A DNA stretch of 64,000 nucleotides from Laguncularia racemosa (taxonomy: Eukaryota; Streptophyta; Magnoliopsida; Myrtales; Combretaceae). The translations under genes were made by a program, and so were the position numbers. Each line of letters opens with the position of its first letter. The first letter of the stretch is position 1. Shown in pieces: positions 49,457 to 62,400 of the stretch. The stretch is taken from assembly GCA_037954665.1 (NCBI GenBank), contig JBBMOL010000038.1:744001-808000 (forward strand). The letters run 5' to 3'. Under the pieces are notes generated by a model, which did not search any database, was not told where the DNA came from, and was given only the letters and a program-made list of their open reading frames with translations.

Positions 49457-51569
49457 CTACTCCGATAGCTGGAGCAACACTTTCTCAATCATCTTGTCAA
49501 GATTCAAATAAGATGACCCAGAAGGTCTGGTAGCAACTTCTGCTAATTGCTTCCATTCCATTGCTTTCTGTTTCATTTCTTTCCCTTTATCACCCACCAT
49601 CAACTCTCTTACTTGCCTTTCCACTTCATTTCTTTTCACATTGCTATCAATCTCCATCCCGATTCCCCATTCATTACAACAGTACCTGCAATTGGTCTGT
49701 TGCTCAGCAAAGAAAGGCCAGCAAACCATTGGAACACCAGCACAAATGCTCTCAAATGTTGAGTTCCATCCATTGTGTGTCAAGAACCCCCCAACTGAAG
49801 GGTGGTCCAAGACTTTCTCTTGTGGGCACCAACTCGCCAACATGCTCCTTTCCTTAGTTGCATCCAAGAATTCCTGAGGCAGTATGGCTGAATCACCGGT
49901 CACCAAATCTGGCCTTACTATCCACAGGAAGGTTTGGTCACTATTCGCGAGTCCCCATGCGAACTCTATCATTTGCTCTGGTGTCATCACCGTAATGCTG
50001 CCAAAATTGACATAAACCACCGAGTTGGACTCTTTGGTGTCAAGCCACTCTAGGCATTTTGTTTCTTCTTTCCACAAATTTGATCCGATTTGCTTTAGTT
50101 CCGGATCCGGGATTCGATTCAACAGCAGCGATAAAGGTCCAATCGTGAGAATGGATGGAAACATTGTCTTGAGTGCATTCACCGCATCGTATTCCAGTGC
50201 ATCATCGGTGTTCAGTATTATAGCTGAAGCTCTTTTGACTCTTTCACATTCATGTTGAATAAAGTCTAACATAATATCATCCGAGTCGGTTGTTCTTATG
50301 AAAGTCGGCAGATCTTTCAAACGAATGTTTTTCATTCCGGGTATCCAATCTATGATCGTGTCCAAATATCCATTTGTTAAATAAGTAGCATCTGCAAATT
50401 AATTGTTAACAAAAAAATAAGGGATTAATATCAATTTTAAATAGCTGCTTTATTATATTTCATGATTTCCAACAGCTATACATAGCTTAATGGAGAGGAT
50501 CTAAATCCATCATCTGCTATCATTTAACGCTTTGCAATATGTTGAATAGCTCAGTTATTGGCTTGTTCATGTAATTAGATCAAGAAATATAACAACAATT
50601 GGCTTGCTAGCTCGGCACCATTAATGTCAAAGCGATATTTCCCTTTTTTTTTTTTTTCCTAAAAAGAGATTCATGATAAAGCACTTTTATTATTTCTAGG
50701 AAAACATAATAATTTTTAATATATTTTCATATTATAAATTATTATAATTTACGTCTTTATTGACACTAGCATCATGATTGTATAAAAAAAAAAAGTAATT
50801 TTTATATAGACAAATAATCAATAGGACAACTGCAACCATAAAATAGTATTTGAAGAATTCAACAATAGAAAGGAAGAGACGTTAGGGATTTCTTTTGAGC
50901 ATATAATTTTTGCTACAATATGATAACATGAATATAATTATAGAGATAAATCTACATTTAATATAATGCCCCGTGACGGAAGTGTAGGACAAATGTCTAG
51001 GATATGGAAAAGAAAATGAGAAAAGAAATCATAGGGTAGAGTTGCAAACTACCTTTGAGTGGTGTATAACCCTCCTGGATTAGGCGTTGATAGTGCACGT
51101 AGCACATGAAGCCACAAGCACTCGTGGTCCAAAACAGCACATCGGGCACGCCGAGCTCCTCGGCAGCATCAAGAGTGAACGACATGACACCGTCGGACAC
51201 GATACAACTTACAGGAGGAACACCGGAAGAGCTATCGTTAAGCTTATAAAGCAGTTCCTTGAAATAGGGCAAGCAATTCTTCCTGGTGGATTCACAAAGT
51301 GCAGGTATGTCCTGAGTAGCGTCGACATCCGACGGGGGTAGACCGTCGGGTATCGTCTTAAATTGAAAAGAAGGAAGGCCATCGAGCGAGTTCGGACCTC
51401 GGGATTTAAGGAGACGACGATGATTGAACACGGTGTTAACAAAGGTGATGTGAAACCCTTTACGGTGGAGAAGCTTGGCTAGCTTCAGCATAGGGTTTAT
51501 GTGACCTTGTGCAGGGTATGGGATGCATACGGCGTGTGGTTTTTGATCAGGCCAAGCTAGAGAACCCAT
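49457..51569 (-). CDS. UGT85-like UDP-glycosyltransferase, copy 2 (2 exons)
   Basis: Exon 1 is 51569-51053 and exon 2 is 50391-49457; lengths match copy 1 exactly (483 residues). The intron is shorter (661 bp) because of a deletion near 50966. His23, Asp126 and the PSPG box at 360-403 are all intact. Exon 1 mostly keeps the family residues (DIPALC, SDGVMSFTLDAAEELGVPDVLFW), with NTVFNH in place of the usual NTEFNH and CYVHY in place of GYMHY. The last ~200 codons are identical to copy 1 in nucleotides; the first part of exon 2 differs at about ten residues. It has its own TATA box (51662-51669). Expected to be a cytosolic glucosyltransferase; acceptor unknown. Confidence 0.94.
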
Positions 51570-51661
51570 CTTGTGCCTAAGCCTAAGAATGTATGGGCTA
51601 GATTCAACTGTGTATGAAAAGTGAAGAGGAAATGGGCGATTTTGGAGAAATTTGTGTACTA

Positions 51662-51669
51662 TATTTATA
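51662..51669 (-). promoter_or_regulatory. TATA box of UGT copy 2
   Basis: TATAAATA on the minus strand, 93 nt upstream of the ATG, in the same GGCTATAAATATAG setting as copy 1. Confidence 0.65.
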
Positions 51670-52220
51670 GCCGGAAGATAAGAATTAAATTATTATAATT
51701 TAATAATGCAGTTACTGACCTTCCAAATATTTCATTTTTTTTATAATCATAAAAAATACAATATTATTAAATTGATTATGTTGCGTTGAGAACTGGAAAT
51801 CGTTGAGTGTTTCTTTCAGCTACAAATCAAACTTATAGTCAAAAGCCGGCTTCAAATATATTGGGAAACGAAACCAGAATTTTTATCTTCCTAATAACTT
51901 AATTTATATATTAATAATTATGATTACCTAAATTTTATAATATTATTGTAATGTTATCGATTTTCTTTAAATTTGTGACAAAAATATCATCTTAAAAAAA
52001 TAAAAATAAAAAAGTAAACGAAGCCACCGAACGAATCATCGCACCGCTTGAGCCTTTTTGGAATGCCATCATTTTATCTTTAAATTCTTGCTTTTGGGGA
52101 TGTTACTGTGTCAAGTTGGGTGTCGACCACTTGTGTAGAATTGGTCAAGGCGGCAGTAAAAAACCTGTTGCTTTCCCACGTTAAACGAGTTGAACAATTA
52201 TATCATAAAAAATAATGAAT

Positions 52221-53656
52221 AGGTAAGTACAATGTATTGATGTCCTTTTCAGAAATTTACAATATTGCACAAAGAAATTTACAATAGGCACGCCAATCCA
52301 GGAGGTTAATCGCTTCCAAAGAATTCACGTGTCAGAAATTCAAAATTAGACCCGTTCTCGTATGGTTCGTCGACACGTATAATGCTCACTTGTCCAGAAA
52401 AGTTAACGCGTGTTTTCAAGAACTATCCAACATTTTACTTTCATCGATTTTTTTTTTTTTAAGAGTTAGATATTACAACATTATTCAGGCTTGCCGATAA
52501 GTACTTAGGAGCACATTTATTTTACTGTATTTGCTGCAGTTTGTAAAGATTTTTATAATTTAATATTATAAGTAATTTGAATTCTCTTCTTTTATTATAA
52601 TTAAAAAAATAATAATAGTAATTAAATTAAAAAAAAAAAACAGAAATATTTCTTGATAATTGACATAGTATATATTTGTCTTTATCACGGAACATGTAAA
52701 AAGTTGCTTGCAAGTTTTTCACTAAGCAAATGTAAGAAGGCCTTGTATCATTCATTCAAATGGAAGGGAAAAAAAATAATTTTAAATCAAAACCAAATCA
52801 AATTAAAACGTTTTTTTTTATTCTTTTTAGTTTTCAAAATATTTGTTTACTACCGATTTGTGGTATCTTTGAATAAAAAATCACAAAGAATAAAAAAATT
52901 TAGTATATAGTGTTTTTTTTAATTATGTATATCGTATGCATACAAATATATTTTTTTCTTTTTTTTTTCCAATGAAAGCCTTTTGGTTTTATTACTATAA
53001 TGTCATGCTATACTGTAGTACCTTTTTTTTTTTTTTTTTATAGTGAAGGGGATCATGTTTCAATGGTCATATACGTGCCATATGCTTCTCGCATAACATA
53101 TAGCTTAGGAGGAGTGACATAGGATGACACATGAAGGAAGACTAACCGGGAGAGAGGTAAAGATAAGGAATACGCAATTTCAATAAGCTCGCATACACTA
53201 ATAACAAGCTGAAAAACGATATAGCATCAACCGTATAATTTTTAAAGAGAGATTATATATTCTTTGCTCTAAACTTTATTTAATATTTTATAAAAGTAAT
53301 TTGATAGCACCTCCACATTTATCTCAATTTCTAAATCTATCAAATGAAGAAGAATTATGAATTGATAGTCAATACGTTGAATTCTACCACTTAACCTAAA
53401 AAGTCAAATCTAGATCAATACTAGAATTAAAGCCCGAAATCTATTTTAGTCATCTATATTTGTAATTGTTTTCAAAAAAAAAAATTCCACCTTGAATACT
53501 CCTTTTCCCCTTTGCATGTGGAATTCTTGTCTCTTTCTTAAGTTAACTTGTTTTATAAAATTCTCGCTAATTAAAACTTGCAACTTAGCAGGGGGCAAAA
53601 AGACAAAAACAACCTACAACATGTGCTATTTCAAGCACATGTATCGATGCCTTTTT
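52221..53656. other. Non-repeated spacer between unit 2 and the gypsy element
   Basis: About 1.4 kb of AT-rich DNA not seen in the other units. It includes long T-runs (around 52448, 52970, 53022) and a CACGTGTC (G-box/ABRE-like) string near 52327. The string AGAAATTTACAATATTGCAC at about 52251 recurs at about 59293, beyond the gypsy element. No gene is recognisable. Confidence 0.5.
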
Positions 53657-53661
53657 CATAT

Positions 53662-54217
53662 TGACACAGCGAGTTAGCGTAGAAAGCTTAGAGAATCACT
53701 CAACGAATGAATCTCTCAAACAAACAATGGTTGCGCACAACCACTAAAGGCGAGAAGTCTCTCACGAAATGTATTTCAAAGAATAAAATAAGACGTAACC
53801 CTAACATCACTACAAAAAGGTTTATATACTCTCCTAAAATTATCAAAAGGAAAAAAACGAATCTGCGCGTACACGGTCTAAGGCACGGCCGTGCTTCGAA
53901 CCGTGTTGGACTCTGTAACAATTTGTTATTCGATGCCCCTGGTTGAGACACGGCCGTGCTTCATGCCGTGTTAGACTCTGTGGGGATTAGCTGTTCAATA
54001 CCCCTGCTCGAGACACGGCCGTGCTTCAGGCCGTGTTAGACACTGTGAGATCTTGCGGTTTGATACCCTTGCTCGAGACACGGCCGTGCTTCAGGCTGTG
54101 TTAGACACTATGAGATCTTGCGGTTTGATACCCTTGCTCGAGACACGGCTGTGTTTCCGGCCGTGCGTAGAACCCGTGCTCCCAACCGTATGATCGCTTC
54201 TTGTATCCCCTCCATCA
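53662..54217 (-). repeat. 3' LTR of the CRM-like element
   Basis: 556 bp, against 491 bp for the other LTR. The length difference is one extra 65 bp repeat unit. Its inner part also encodes the last ~40 residues of the polyprotein. Confidence 0.9.
53868..54175 (-). repeat. 65 bp tandem repeats with CACGGCCGTG palindromes in the LTR
   Basis: Units each contain CACGGCCGTG and, after an 8 nt loop, its partner half (GGCCGTGT), so each can form an 8 bp hairpin. There are five units (the last partial) in the 3' LTR and four in the 5' LTR (58999-59250). Confidence 0.85.
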
Positions 54218-57200
54218 TTCTCTCCCACCAGAGAAGAACTCGACCCCGAGTTCTCTATAGGATATAATGCCACATCGTCAAGGAAAAAGGGAAAGATATC
54301 AGCGACATTGAATGTCTTTGAAATGCCCATGGTGTTTGGTAAATCGACCACATAAGCATTATCATTGATTGCCTGCACGATCTTATACGGACCATACTTT
54401 TTAGGTTGAAGCTTGCTGTATTTGCCAACAGGAAATCGTTCCTTGCGTAAGAATACCATAACCTGATCACCCACTGAAAATACTTGTCGCCGGCGATGCT
54501 TGTCAGCTGCAGCTTTGTACTTAGCATTAGATTGTTCAATTTTCGCCCACACCTCAGATGTAACCTGCTGCCAACTATCCGCTAGGTTCTTAGCTGCTGT
54601 GTGAGACACCGTACCCCTTGGAAGCTTGATCAAATCCACAGCATGGTTAGGAGTATTGGTATAGACAATAGAGAATGGAGACTTGCCTGTTGTCCTATGA
54701 ACGGCACTGTTATAAGCAAACTCTGCCTGAGCTAATGCCACATCCCATTGCTTGGGCTTCTCACCGCAAATACTTCTAATTAGATTGTCCAAAGTGCGAT
54801 TTGTAGCTTCTGTCTGGCCATCCGTCTGTGGATGAGCCGTGCTGCTATAGTTCAGTGAGGAATCAAACAGTATTCACAAGGTTCGCCAAAAATGACTCAG
54901 GAATTTGCTATCCCGATCTGAAGTAATAGACTTAGGCACCCCATGGAGGCATACCACTTCTTTGAAGAACAACTTGGCAATGACCTGAGCATCAGCAACC
55001 TTCCGACATGGGATAAAATGTGCCATCTTAGAGAACCTGTCAACCACAACAAAAACGGAATCAACACCCCGTTGGGTACGGGGCAATCCCAGGACAAAGT
55101 CCATGGAAAAATCCTCCCATATGTTATCAGGAACAGGGAGTGGGGTGTAGAGGCCCGTGTTTTGGGCCTGACCCTTAGAGGTCTGGCATATATAACACCG
55201 TTGCACAATCCTCCCAACGTCACGCCTTAAGTGTGGCCAGTAGTATCCAGTGCTGACTGCCGCAATGGTCTTGTCTCTGCCCAGATGACCTGCCAATCCA
55301 CCACCATGCAAATCACGGATCAGCTTCTCCCTCAGAGAAGACTCTGGAATACAAAGCTGATTTCCTTTCATGAGGAACCCATCATAAATATGGAAATCAC
55401 TGCTAGGTTGTTTGTCCCGACACGACACCCACGCATCCTTAAAATCGTTATCACTTACGTATAGATCTTTCAGATGCTCAAATCCCACCACTTCAGTGTG
55501 AAGTGTTACCAACAAACTGGCTCGCCTACTCAAAGCATCTACGACTTTGTTGTAGACTCCCGATTTATGTTTAAGTTTAAACGGGAACTTCTATAAGAAT
55601 TGAATCCACCGTGCATGCATGTCCTTACTAATCCTGGTCTGATTATTCAAGTGCTTAAGAGCATCACAGTCGGAGTATAGCACGAATTCCTTGCCCACTA
55701 GGTAATGTTCCCAAGTCCTCAAAGCACGCACCACTGAATAAAATTCTTTGTCATAAGTGGACCAATTCCGCCTAGACTCGCATAACTTCTCACTGAAAAA
55801 GGCAACGGGCTTCCTTTCCTGAGATAGCACCGCTCCTATTCCCACCCCACTTGCATCACAATCGACTTCAAACAATTTATCAAAGTCAGGTAATGCAAGG
55901 ACTGGAGCATTGCACAACTTTTCTTTTAACAGCCCGAAACTACTTTCAGCTTCATCACTCCACTGGAACTTCCCTTTCTTCAGGCACTCGGTCATAGGTG
56001 CAGCAAGGGTGCTGAAGTGACGAATAAACCTTCTATAGAAGCTCGCTAATCCCAGAAAACTCCTCAAAGCACTTACGGTGTTGGGAATGGGCCATTCCCT
56101 AATAGCTTTTACTTTCTCATCATCTACGGTAATTCCATCACCACTAACGACAAAACCCAAGAACAACAATCTCCTAGAGAGGAATACACACTTCTTGAGA
56201 TTCACAAAGAGCTTGTTCTCCCTCAGAACATTCAACACTTCCCTCACATGATCGATGTGTTCCTTCTCAGTTTTGCTATAGATCAGGATATCGTCAAAGT
56301 AAACTACGACAAACCGAGCAGAAAAGGGTCTAAGTACCTGATTCATAATACGCATGAAGGTGCTTGGGGCGTTACCGAGGCCAAAAGGCATGACCATCCA
56401 TTCATATAGGCCTTCCTTAGTTTTAAAGGCCGTCTTCCACTCATCTCCTGGTCGGATCCGAATCTTGTGGTAACCACTTCTCAGATCGATCTTGGAAAAG
56501 AATTTGGCCCCACTCAAGCAATCTAGCATGTCTTCCAACCTTGGTATCGGGAATTTATAGCCAATGGTAATTTTGTTGATTGCTCTGCTGTCGACACACA
56601 TGCGCCAACTACCATCTTTCTTTGGGGTCAGCAAAGTGGGCACTGCGCAAGGGCTCATGCTCTCCCTGATGAATCCCTTCTGGAGTAGTTCTTGCACCTT
56701 TCCCTGTAATATTTCCGTCTCCTTTGGACTCATCCTATAATGTGGAAGATTAGGTAGGCTAGCTCCTGGAATCAAATCAATATGATGTTGGATATCCCTC
56801 ATGGGAGGTAATCCATTGGGTAGCTCCTCAGATGTTATTTCCCTAAACTCCTCTAGTAGCGCCTTCACACTATCTGGCAACTCTTGGTCACTACTATGAT
56901 CTTCCTCCACGAACATCACCTGTCGGATAACTAATGCATGGATTGTATGTGTCTCCTTAATTGCTTCCCCCATCTCCCTCTCAGATTGGGTGATAGTGAG
57001 GAAAGAACGCCCCTCCGTTTTAGAAGTTTTAAGGCGGTGAGATGTTTTGAGAGGTAGGAGAGTGAACTTTACCCCATCCTTCTCTAACCGGTAAACATTC
57101 TCCCTTCCTTCGTGTTTGGCATCAACATCAAATTGCCAAGGTCTCCCAAACAGAAGGTGGCATGCGTCCATGTCCACGACATCACAATAGACCTCATCTC

Positions 57201-57594
57201 TATACTTCCCTATAGAGAAAGGTACTCTGCATCGCTCGGTGACTTCTATTTTCTCAGCCACTTTAATCCATCCAATGGTATATGGATTCGGGTGTTTTTC
57301 AATCGTCAAATTCAATACTCTCACCATTTCCCTTCCAATGATATTCTCGCAACTCCCGCTATCCACTATCAAGTCAAACACCCTACCATCAACAGTACAT
57401 CTAGTACGGAACAACTGATGTCTTTGGGACTTCTCATCACACTTCGGTGCCAACATCAACTTCCTAATGACATACGTTTCCTCATCATCTCCATAACCAT
57501 CATCACCATAAAGCTCATCCCCTCCATCCGGTTTATAGCACACCTCATCATCCTCCTCTCTATTAATAACATTAATTGGTCTCCTATGGGGCAC
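54091..57594 (-). pseudogene. CRM-like pol: protease, RT, RNase H, integrase
   Basis: First open segment 57594-55591 (667 codons): protease with DSG at residues 78-80 (LIVDSGSCENI), RT with YFDD at 432-435, RNase H with D578/D580, E617 and D642. Stop TAG at 55591-55593 replaces what is usually Gln in the RWIQFLQ phrase. Second segment 55533-54874, same frame: integrase zinc-binding HHCC region (AGHLGRDKT...CYICQ) and DDE core (MDFVLGLPRTQRG, TSDRDSKFLSHFW). Stop TGA at 54874 replaces a usual Trp. Third segment 54792-54091, same frame: integrase C-terminus with GDQVMVFLRKERFP and TFNVADIFPFF, then a Ser/Gly-rich tail ending inside the LTR. Only two nonsense changes separate this from an open pol frame, in line with a recent insertion. 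Confidence 0.88.
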
Positions 57595-58757
57595 TCATTG
57601 GAAAGATGACCCGGTTGGTTGCAACTATAGCACTTTCCCATAACTGGTTTAGCATAGGGATTGTTTTGCTTAGGTGCTTCCCTATTTTCCATTGGTCTCC
57701 TACTTGTTCCCCTTTCTTCTCTCTTCTCATTGCTTCCGCCTGGAGCTTCCAGGACAGCCTTCCCTCTATCCGTACCTACGGTACTGAATCCTTCGTTCTT
57801 AAACCTTCGGTTACCTCCATCAAACCTACTGGTCTTTTCTTGTAGCATCATCTCTGCCCGAAGGGCCATGTTTTTCGCCTCATTGACGTTGCGTAAAACA
57901 TGAAACCCTATCTTCTCCTTAATTTGCAGCCTCAGTCCATCCAGGTATCTAGCCACCTGCTGTCCTTCGCTTTCCCTAAGGTCGTTTCTCTCAGCCAACC
58001 TCATGAACTCCGCCGTATATTCATACACTGTTCTCGGACCTTGTCTACACTTCTGGTATTGTTGGAACAATATTTGTTCGTAGTCAGGAGGTAGGAAATC
58101 CCTTTGGATCAATTGCTTCATTCTATACCACGTCTACACCGGTTGCTTTCCTTCTCTATATCGCCTATTTTGCAATCTCTCCCACCAGGCCGAAGCCCCT
58201 CCTTTCAATCTACATGCCACTAACCTCACCTTACAATTCTCCGGCACTTCCATATAATCAAAGAAACGATCCACTTCTGCCAGCCAATCTATTAAATCCT
58301 CGATGCTCAAATTACCGTTAAAAGAAGGTATATCTACCTTTAATTTGAATTCGCTGGTGTCTCCCTAATCATAGCCCTGGCGATTCTGGCCATAACCACC
58401 CCCACCGTATCCTCTCCACTGTGGTTGTGGGTTTCCGGCCAACCAATCATCTTCCTCCTCAGAATCCACATCATACTCTTGGACTCTTCGATTCGCAGTG
58501 ATAGGTCTGTTGATCGGAACGCCAAGAGCAGGGTTTGCCCCGGGTCGTACTCTCCTAACGTCTCTATCCCTGTTTGTATTGGTTCCCATTGCGTCAAAAC
58601 ACTTTACCAGATCATCAAAACGCTGTTCGAAGCGTCGGAGTCTCTGATCCATGGTATCCAACACTACCCTTTGAGCCTACACTTCGGTTCGCAGAGTTTC
58701 CACATCCCGAGCAACGTCCGGAACGTGACCGCCTCCTAAACTTTCGTCACCTGACAT
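57456..58757 (-). pseudogene. CRM-like gag with CCHC zinc knuckle
   Basis: Probable start at ATG 58757 (MSGDESLGGG), 21 nt inside the primer site. All in one frame but for stops near 58678, at 58365 and near 58137. The capsid region shows WWERLQNRRYREGKQPV, DYEQILFQQYQKCRQG and VARYLDGLRLQIKEKI; the nucleocapsid knuckle is CYSCNQPGHLSNEC. The frame changes right after the knuckle (about 57590), where a run of four Cs precedes the pol frame; a one-base loss there is likely, since relatives read through in one frame. Confidence 0.82.
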
Positions 58758-58777
58758 CTCCACAGGAAATTTTCCTT

Positions 58778-58789
58778 GCTCTGATACCA
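58778..58789 (-). promoter_or_regulatory. Primer-binding site of CRM-like element (tRNA-iMet)
   Basis: TGGTATCAGAGC on the minus strand, 2 nt from the end of the 5' LTR. Confidence 0.92.
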
Positions 58790-58791
58790 AC

Positions 58792-59282
58792 TGACGCAGC
58801 GAGTTAGCGTAGAAAGCTTAGAGAATCACTCAACGAATGAATCTCTCAAACAAATAATGGTTGCGCACAACCACTAAAGGCGAGAAGTCTCTCACGAAAT
58901 GTATTTCAAAGAATAAAATAAGACGTAACCCTAACATCACTACAAAAAGGTTTATATACTCTCCTAAAATTATCAAAAGGAAAAAAACGAATCTGCGCGT
59001 ACACGGTCTAAGGCACGGCCGTGCTTCGAACCGTGTTGGACTCTGTGACAATTTGTTATTCGATGCCCCTGGTTGAGACACGGCCGTGCTTCATGCCGTG
59101 TTAGACTCTGTGGGGATTAGCTGTTCAATACCCCTGCTCGAGACACGGCCGTGCTTCAGGCCGTGTTAGACACTGTGAGATCTTGCAGTTTGATACCCTT
59201 GCTCGAGACACGGCCATGTTTCCGGCCGTGCGCAGAACCCGTGCTCCCAACCGTATGATCGCTTCTTGTATCCCCTCCATCA
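58792..59282 (-). repeat. 5' LTR of the CRM-like element
   Basis: 491 bp, TG...CA, adjoining the primer site on its inner side and the CATAT target duplication on its outer side. Confidence 0.92.
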
Positions 59283-59409
59283 CATATTTAGCAGAAATTT
59301 ACAATATTGCACATTACTCCACCGTAATTAACAAGAAGTTATTAACCATTATAAGCGATGTTGTGAGAATCGGATCGGACTTTGACCGGATAAGGATAGG
59401 GATTGGGGG

Positions 59410-62400
59410 TTAAGGAGACAGAATCAAGTCGATTTGAGGTCGATAAATTATTTTTAAAATATTTCTTATATATGCATATAATTATATATTATGGTTTACT
59501 TATATGATTTCTCATATTATTTACTCCTTTTAGAACATTAAGGAAAAGCAAATTAATCATTATTATTGACACTTATATTATGGTTTACTGATGTTTGTAG
59601 GAGAGAAAAAAACATAAAAAGCTCAATAAATTCGATATCATCGGCGTTGCTACAAAATAACTATAATTCAAAAGTTATATAAATTATATATATTAAAATC
59701 TTATGTATATAACATATAATATATAATATGAAGGATTTCATGAAATTATTATACAAAAATAATTAAACGATATAATCACATTATATTACCCGAGCCATAA
59801 CATATAAAATTAATTAATAATTTTTATTTTATAAAATCTATTGATAGTATTAAGTGGATTATCGATAATTTTATTTATTCTATTAATAAATATTTTATAT
59901 CATCAAATAATATACTATAACTATGTAGTACCCTAGAGCTTCCGCATGTGATACGTTTATATTCTGTTTTGTCAAAAACGGTATGGGTGCATGTGTCCTT
60001 GCATTAAATGCATAGGGGCCTACGATTAGTCGCCTTCTACTGTGTTGAAGAAGCCCATGTGGGTCACGGTTTTGTATCAAGTATAAGAACATCTTTAGTG
60101 CATTTTAAATCGTTTAACATAGTCGATTTCTACTGAAACCAATCTGATTGTCTAGTTGAGATGTGCCATTGGACTGCTGCTCATTTGGGATATGTTTTGT
60201 ATAACTGAACTGATTCACTGATCGTTTTCCAACCGCCCATGTTGAACTGGTTGGGCAATCCGATTTTGTTAACATAGGTATGTAAAATTTTAGATTTATT
60301 ATGTATATAGAGTTGTAAACGAGTTGAACCGAGCCGAGCTGAGCCAAGTGCAACCTCTAAATGTTCGATCTTACCTTATTAATAATATAAACGAGAGTTT
60401 GAGTTATGAGAATTCTTAAAAATTTTATTAATGAACTTGTTTATAAGTCAACTCAATAACAATAAAAATTAATTACTTACAAACTTGTTCTTATTTTAGT
60501 CTTTTAGAAGTGTCTCGTATCTTGTATGATTCCGTTATTATTTCCAATTTTAAATGCATCCTTTTAATACATGTCGCTAGGGAGCAAAAATTGAATATCA
60601 TACAACTATCTAATACTAATAACTTCCTTAAATAAATATATGATAAATAGGTAAAAGGAACATATATAAAAAAATGAAGCACAAATATGGATCATTTTCC
60701 TATGCATTAAACATGCAATGAAGGAAGCTATTATAGTCAAGAGCTATCCAACATTAAAAGGTCAATGATAAATAACCCAACATGTATGTCTTTTATAAAT
60801 AAATTTATAAAATATTTACATATTCAACATTAAAAGGGCGATGATAAAAATAACTTTTAGAAATACTAATATCATCAAGTTTTAAAGATTAACATAAAAT
60901 TACAACTAAAACAATAGTTTTAGTGAATTAAATCTCATCAAATATAACAAATTTAAAACTCTTTATTTGCATAAGCTATAACTTGAATGGGCATTACCAC
61001 TTATACATACACACACATACATTGCATTTTATGTAACATATGAATTGTATACATATATCATATTGATATAATCTATTTATTTGTTGTATGTATAATAGAT
61101 ATATATTCTACTTATGCAAATAACATATAAATACATAAAATCATATTCAGGCAGTAAATTGATATTTTGAATTTTTATATAGTTAATTGCAAAAATTAAT
61201 AAAATTTAAATATCAAATATGACATTATATATAACCACACACACATATAGCTTTAGATATAACATATGAATCACATATATATTCTACTTATTTGTGTTAG
61301 ATTATATATATATATATATATGTATATGTATGCATGTATGTATGTATATTATATATATATAATATTATACATATAACAAATATATATATATAATATGTGT
61401 TGGATGCCTATATATTTATAACACAACTCCATATATAAATATAATACATGTTACACTAAAAAGTTAAAGAAAGAGAGAGAGAGAGAAAAGAAGTTAAGGA
61501 ATTACACATTTTATATTTTAGGATGAAAAAGTTAAATAATTTTTGTTATTTTTCAAAGTAACCTAAGTAAGAATCATTAGAGAAAACAATATAAGTTTAA
61601 ATATAATTATTATATTATTAACAATAAATGGGTTTATAATTTATTTATGAGATCTATTTAATATATAGATTTGTAAATGGATCTATGTGTCAAATTCGAA
61701 CCAGAACACAAATTTTAGTGTGTCGTTTTTGAATTTGACTCATTTATTATTCATAATGATTTTTATTAATTCAAATTCGTTTATTTAAAGATATTAGTTG
61801 ATATAAAGATATTCACGGGGCTCATTTACTGGCTACTTTGCCCTCAGACCCTAAAGTGGCTTGTAAAATGCCTTTGGGCTTTTACTCATCTTCTTTTTTT
61901 TTTTAAAAAAAAAACAAAAAATAAATATCTGCATTTTTTTTGTATTGCTTTTATAGATTTCTTATTCATGATAGATGTAGTTTTTTTTTTTTAATGGTAT
62001 TGACTATGAACAAAGGGAATAATTTAATAATCATGAAAATAATGCAGCTTTTCTCAAATAAAATGGATTTAAAATCTGGCTATCAGTTAGACTTCATGGA
62101 TATAGACCGCATCGGCTGGTATTTGCTATAAAGATGTAAGTGTAAAGGTTCTTTCCCCAAAATTATGGAGCTTATATTAAATGGCGTATTATTGATGGTG
62201 ATAGTACTATTAATTTTTTTTTTCTTATGAAGACTATACTGTATATTAAACGTGATATACTTTTTACTAATGAGTTAGAATAAGTTTTTATAATAGTTTC
62301 TATGAACTAAAAGTTGTTAATCTAAAATTAGGTATAATCCTGCCTCTACATCTACAAATACAATAGTCCTCAAGGTATGACAATCGTTCATTCATCACCT

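Larger units (their letters stand above)
43531..52220. repeat. Tandem array unit 2 (about 8.7 kb), carries UGT copy 2
   Basis: Complete unit. It starts at the 'gtcagaatcaggtcgattgagg' stretch, matched at 59418 in unit 3. The first half is AT-rich and non-coding; a block at 47368-47490 matches 38733-38850 in unit 1; then follow the minisatellite, UGT gene and upstream region. Apart from the UGT I see no gene in it. Confidence 0.85.
53662..59282 (-). mobile_element. Young Ty3/gypsy element (chromovirus, CRM-like), non-autonomous by point mutations
   Basis: A full-length element of 5.6 kb flanked by the 5 bp target duplication CATAT (53657-53661 and 59283-59287). LTRs have TG...CA ends; I count about eight substitutions between them plus one extra 65 bp repeat. 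The primer site is tRNA-Met type. Domain order gag, protease, RT, RNase H, integrase is gypsy. The coding region runs into the 3' LTR, as reported for CRM-clade elements, and no standard chromodomain is seen; the clade call is tentative. Premature stops in gag and pol and one frame change at the gag/pol border disable it. Confidence 0.9.

Noticed and set aside
53707..53946. Identical short open frames in both LTRs of the CRM-like element (also 58861-59076)
   Set aside because: Their repetition is due to LTR identity; no protein similarity is visible.
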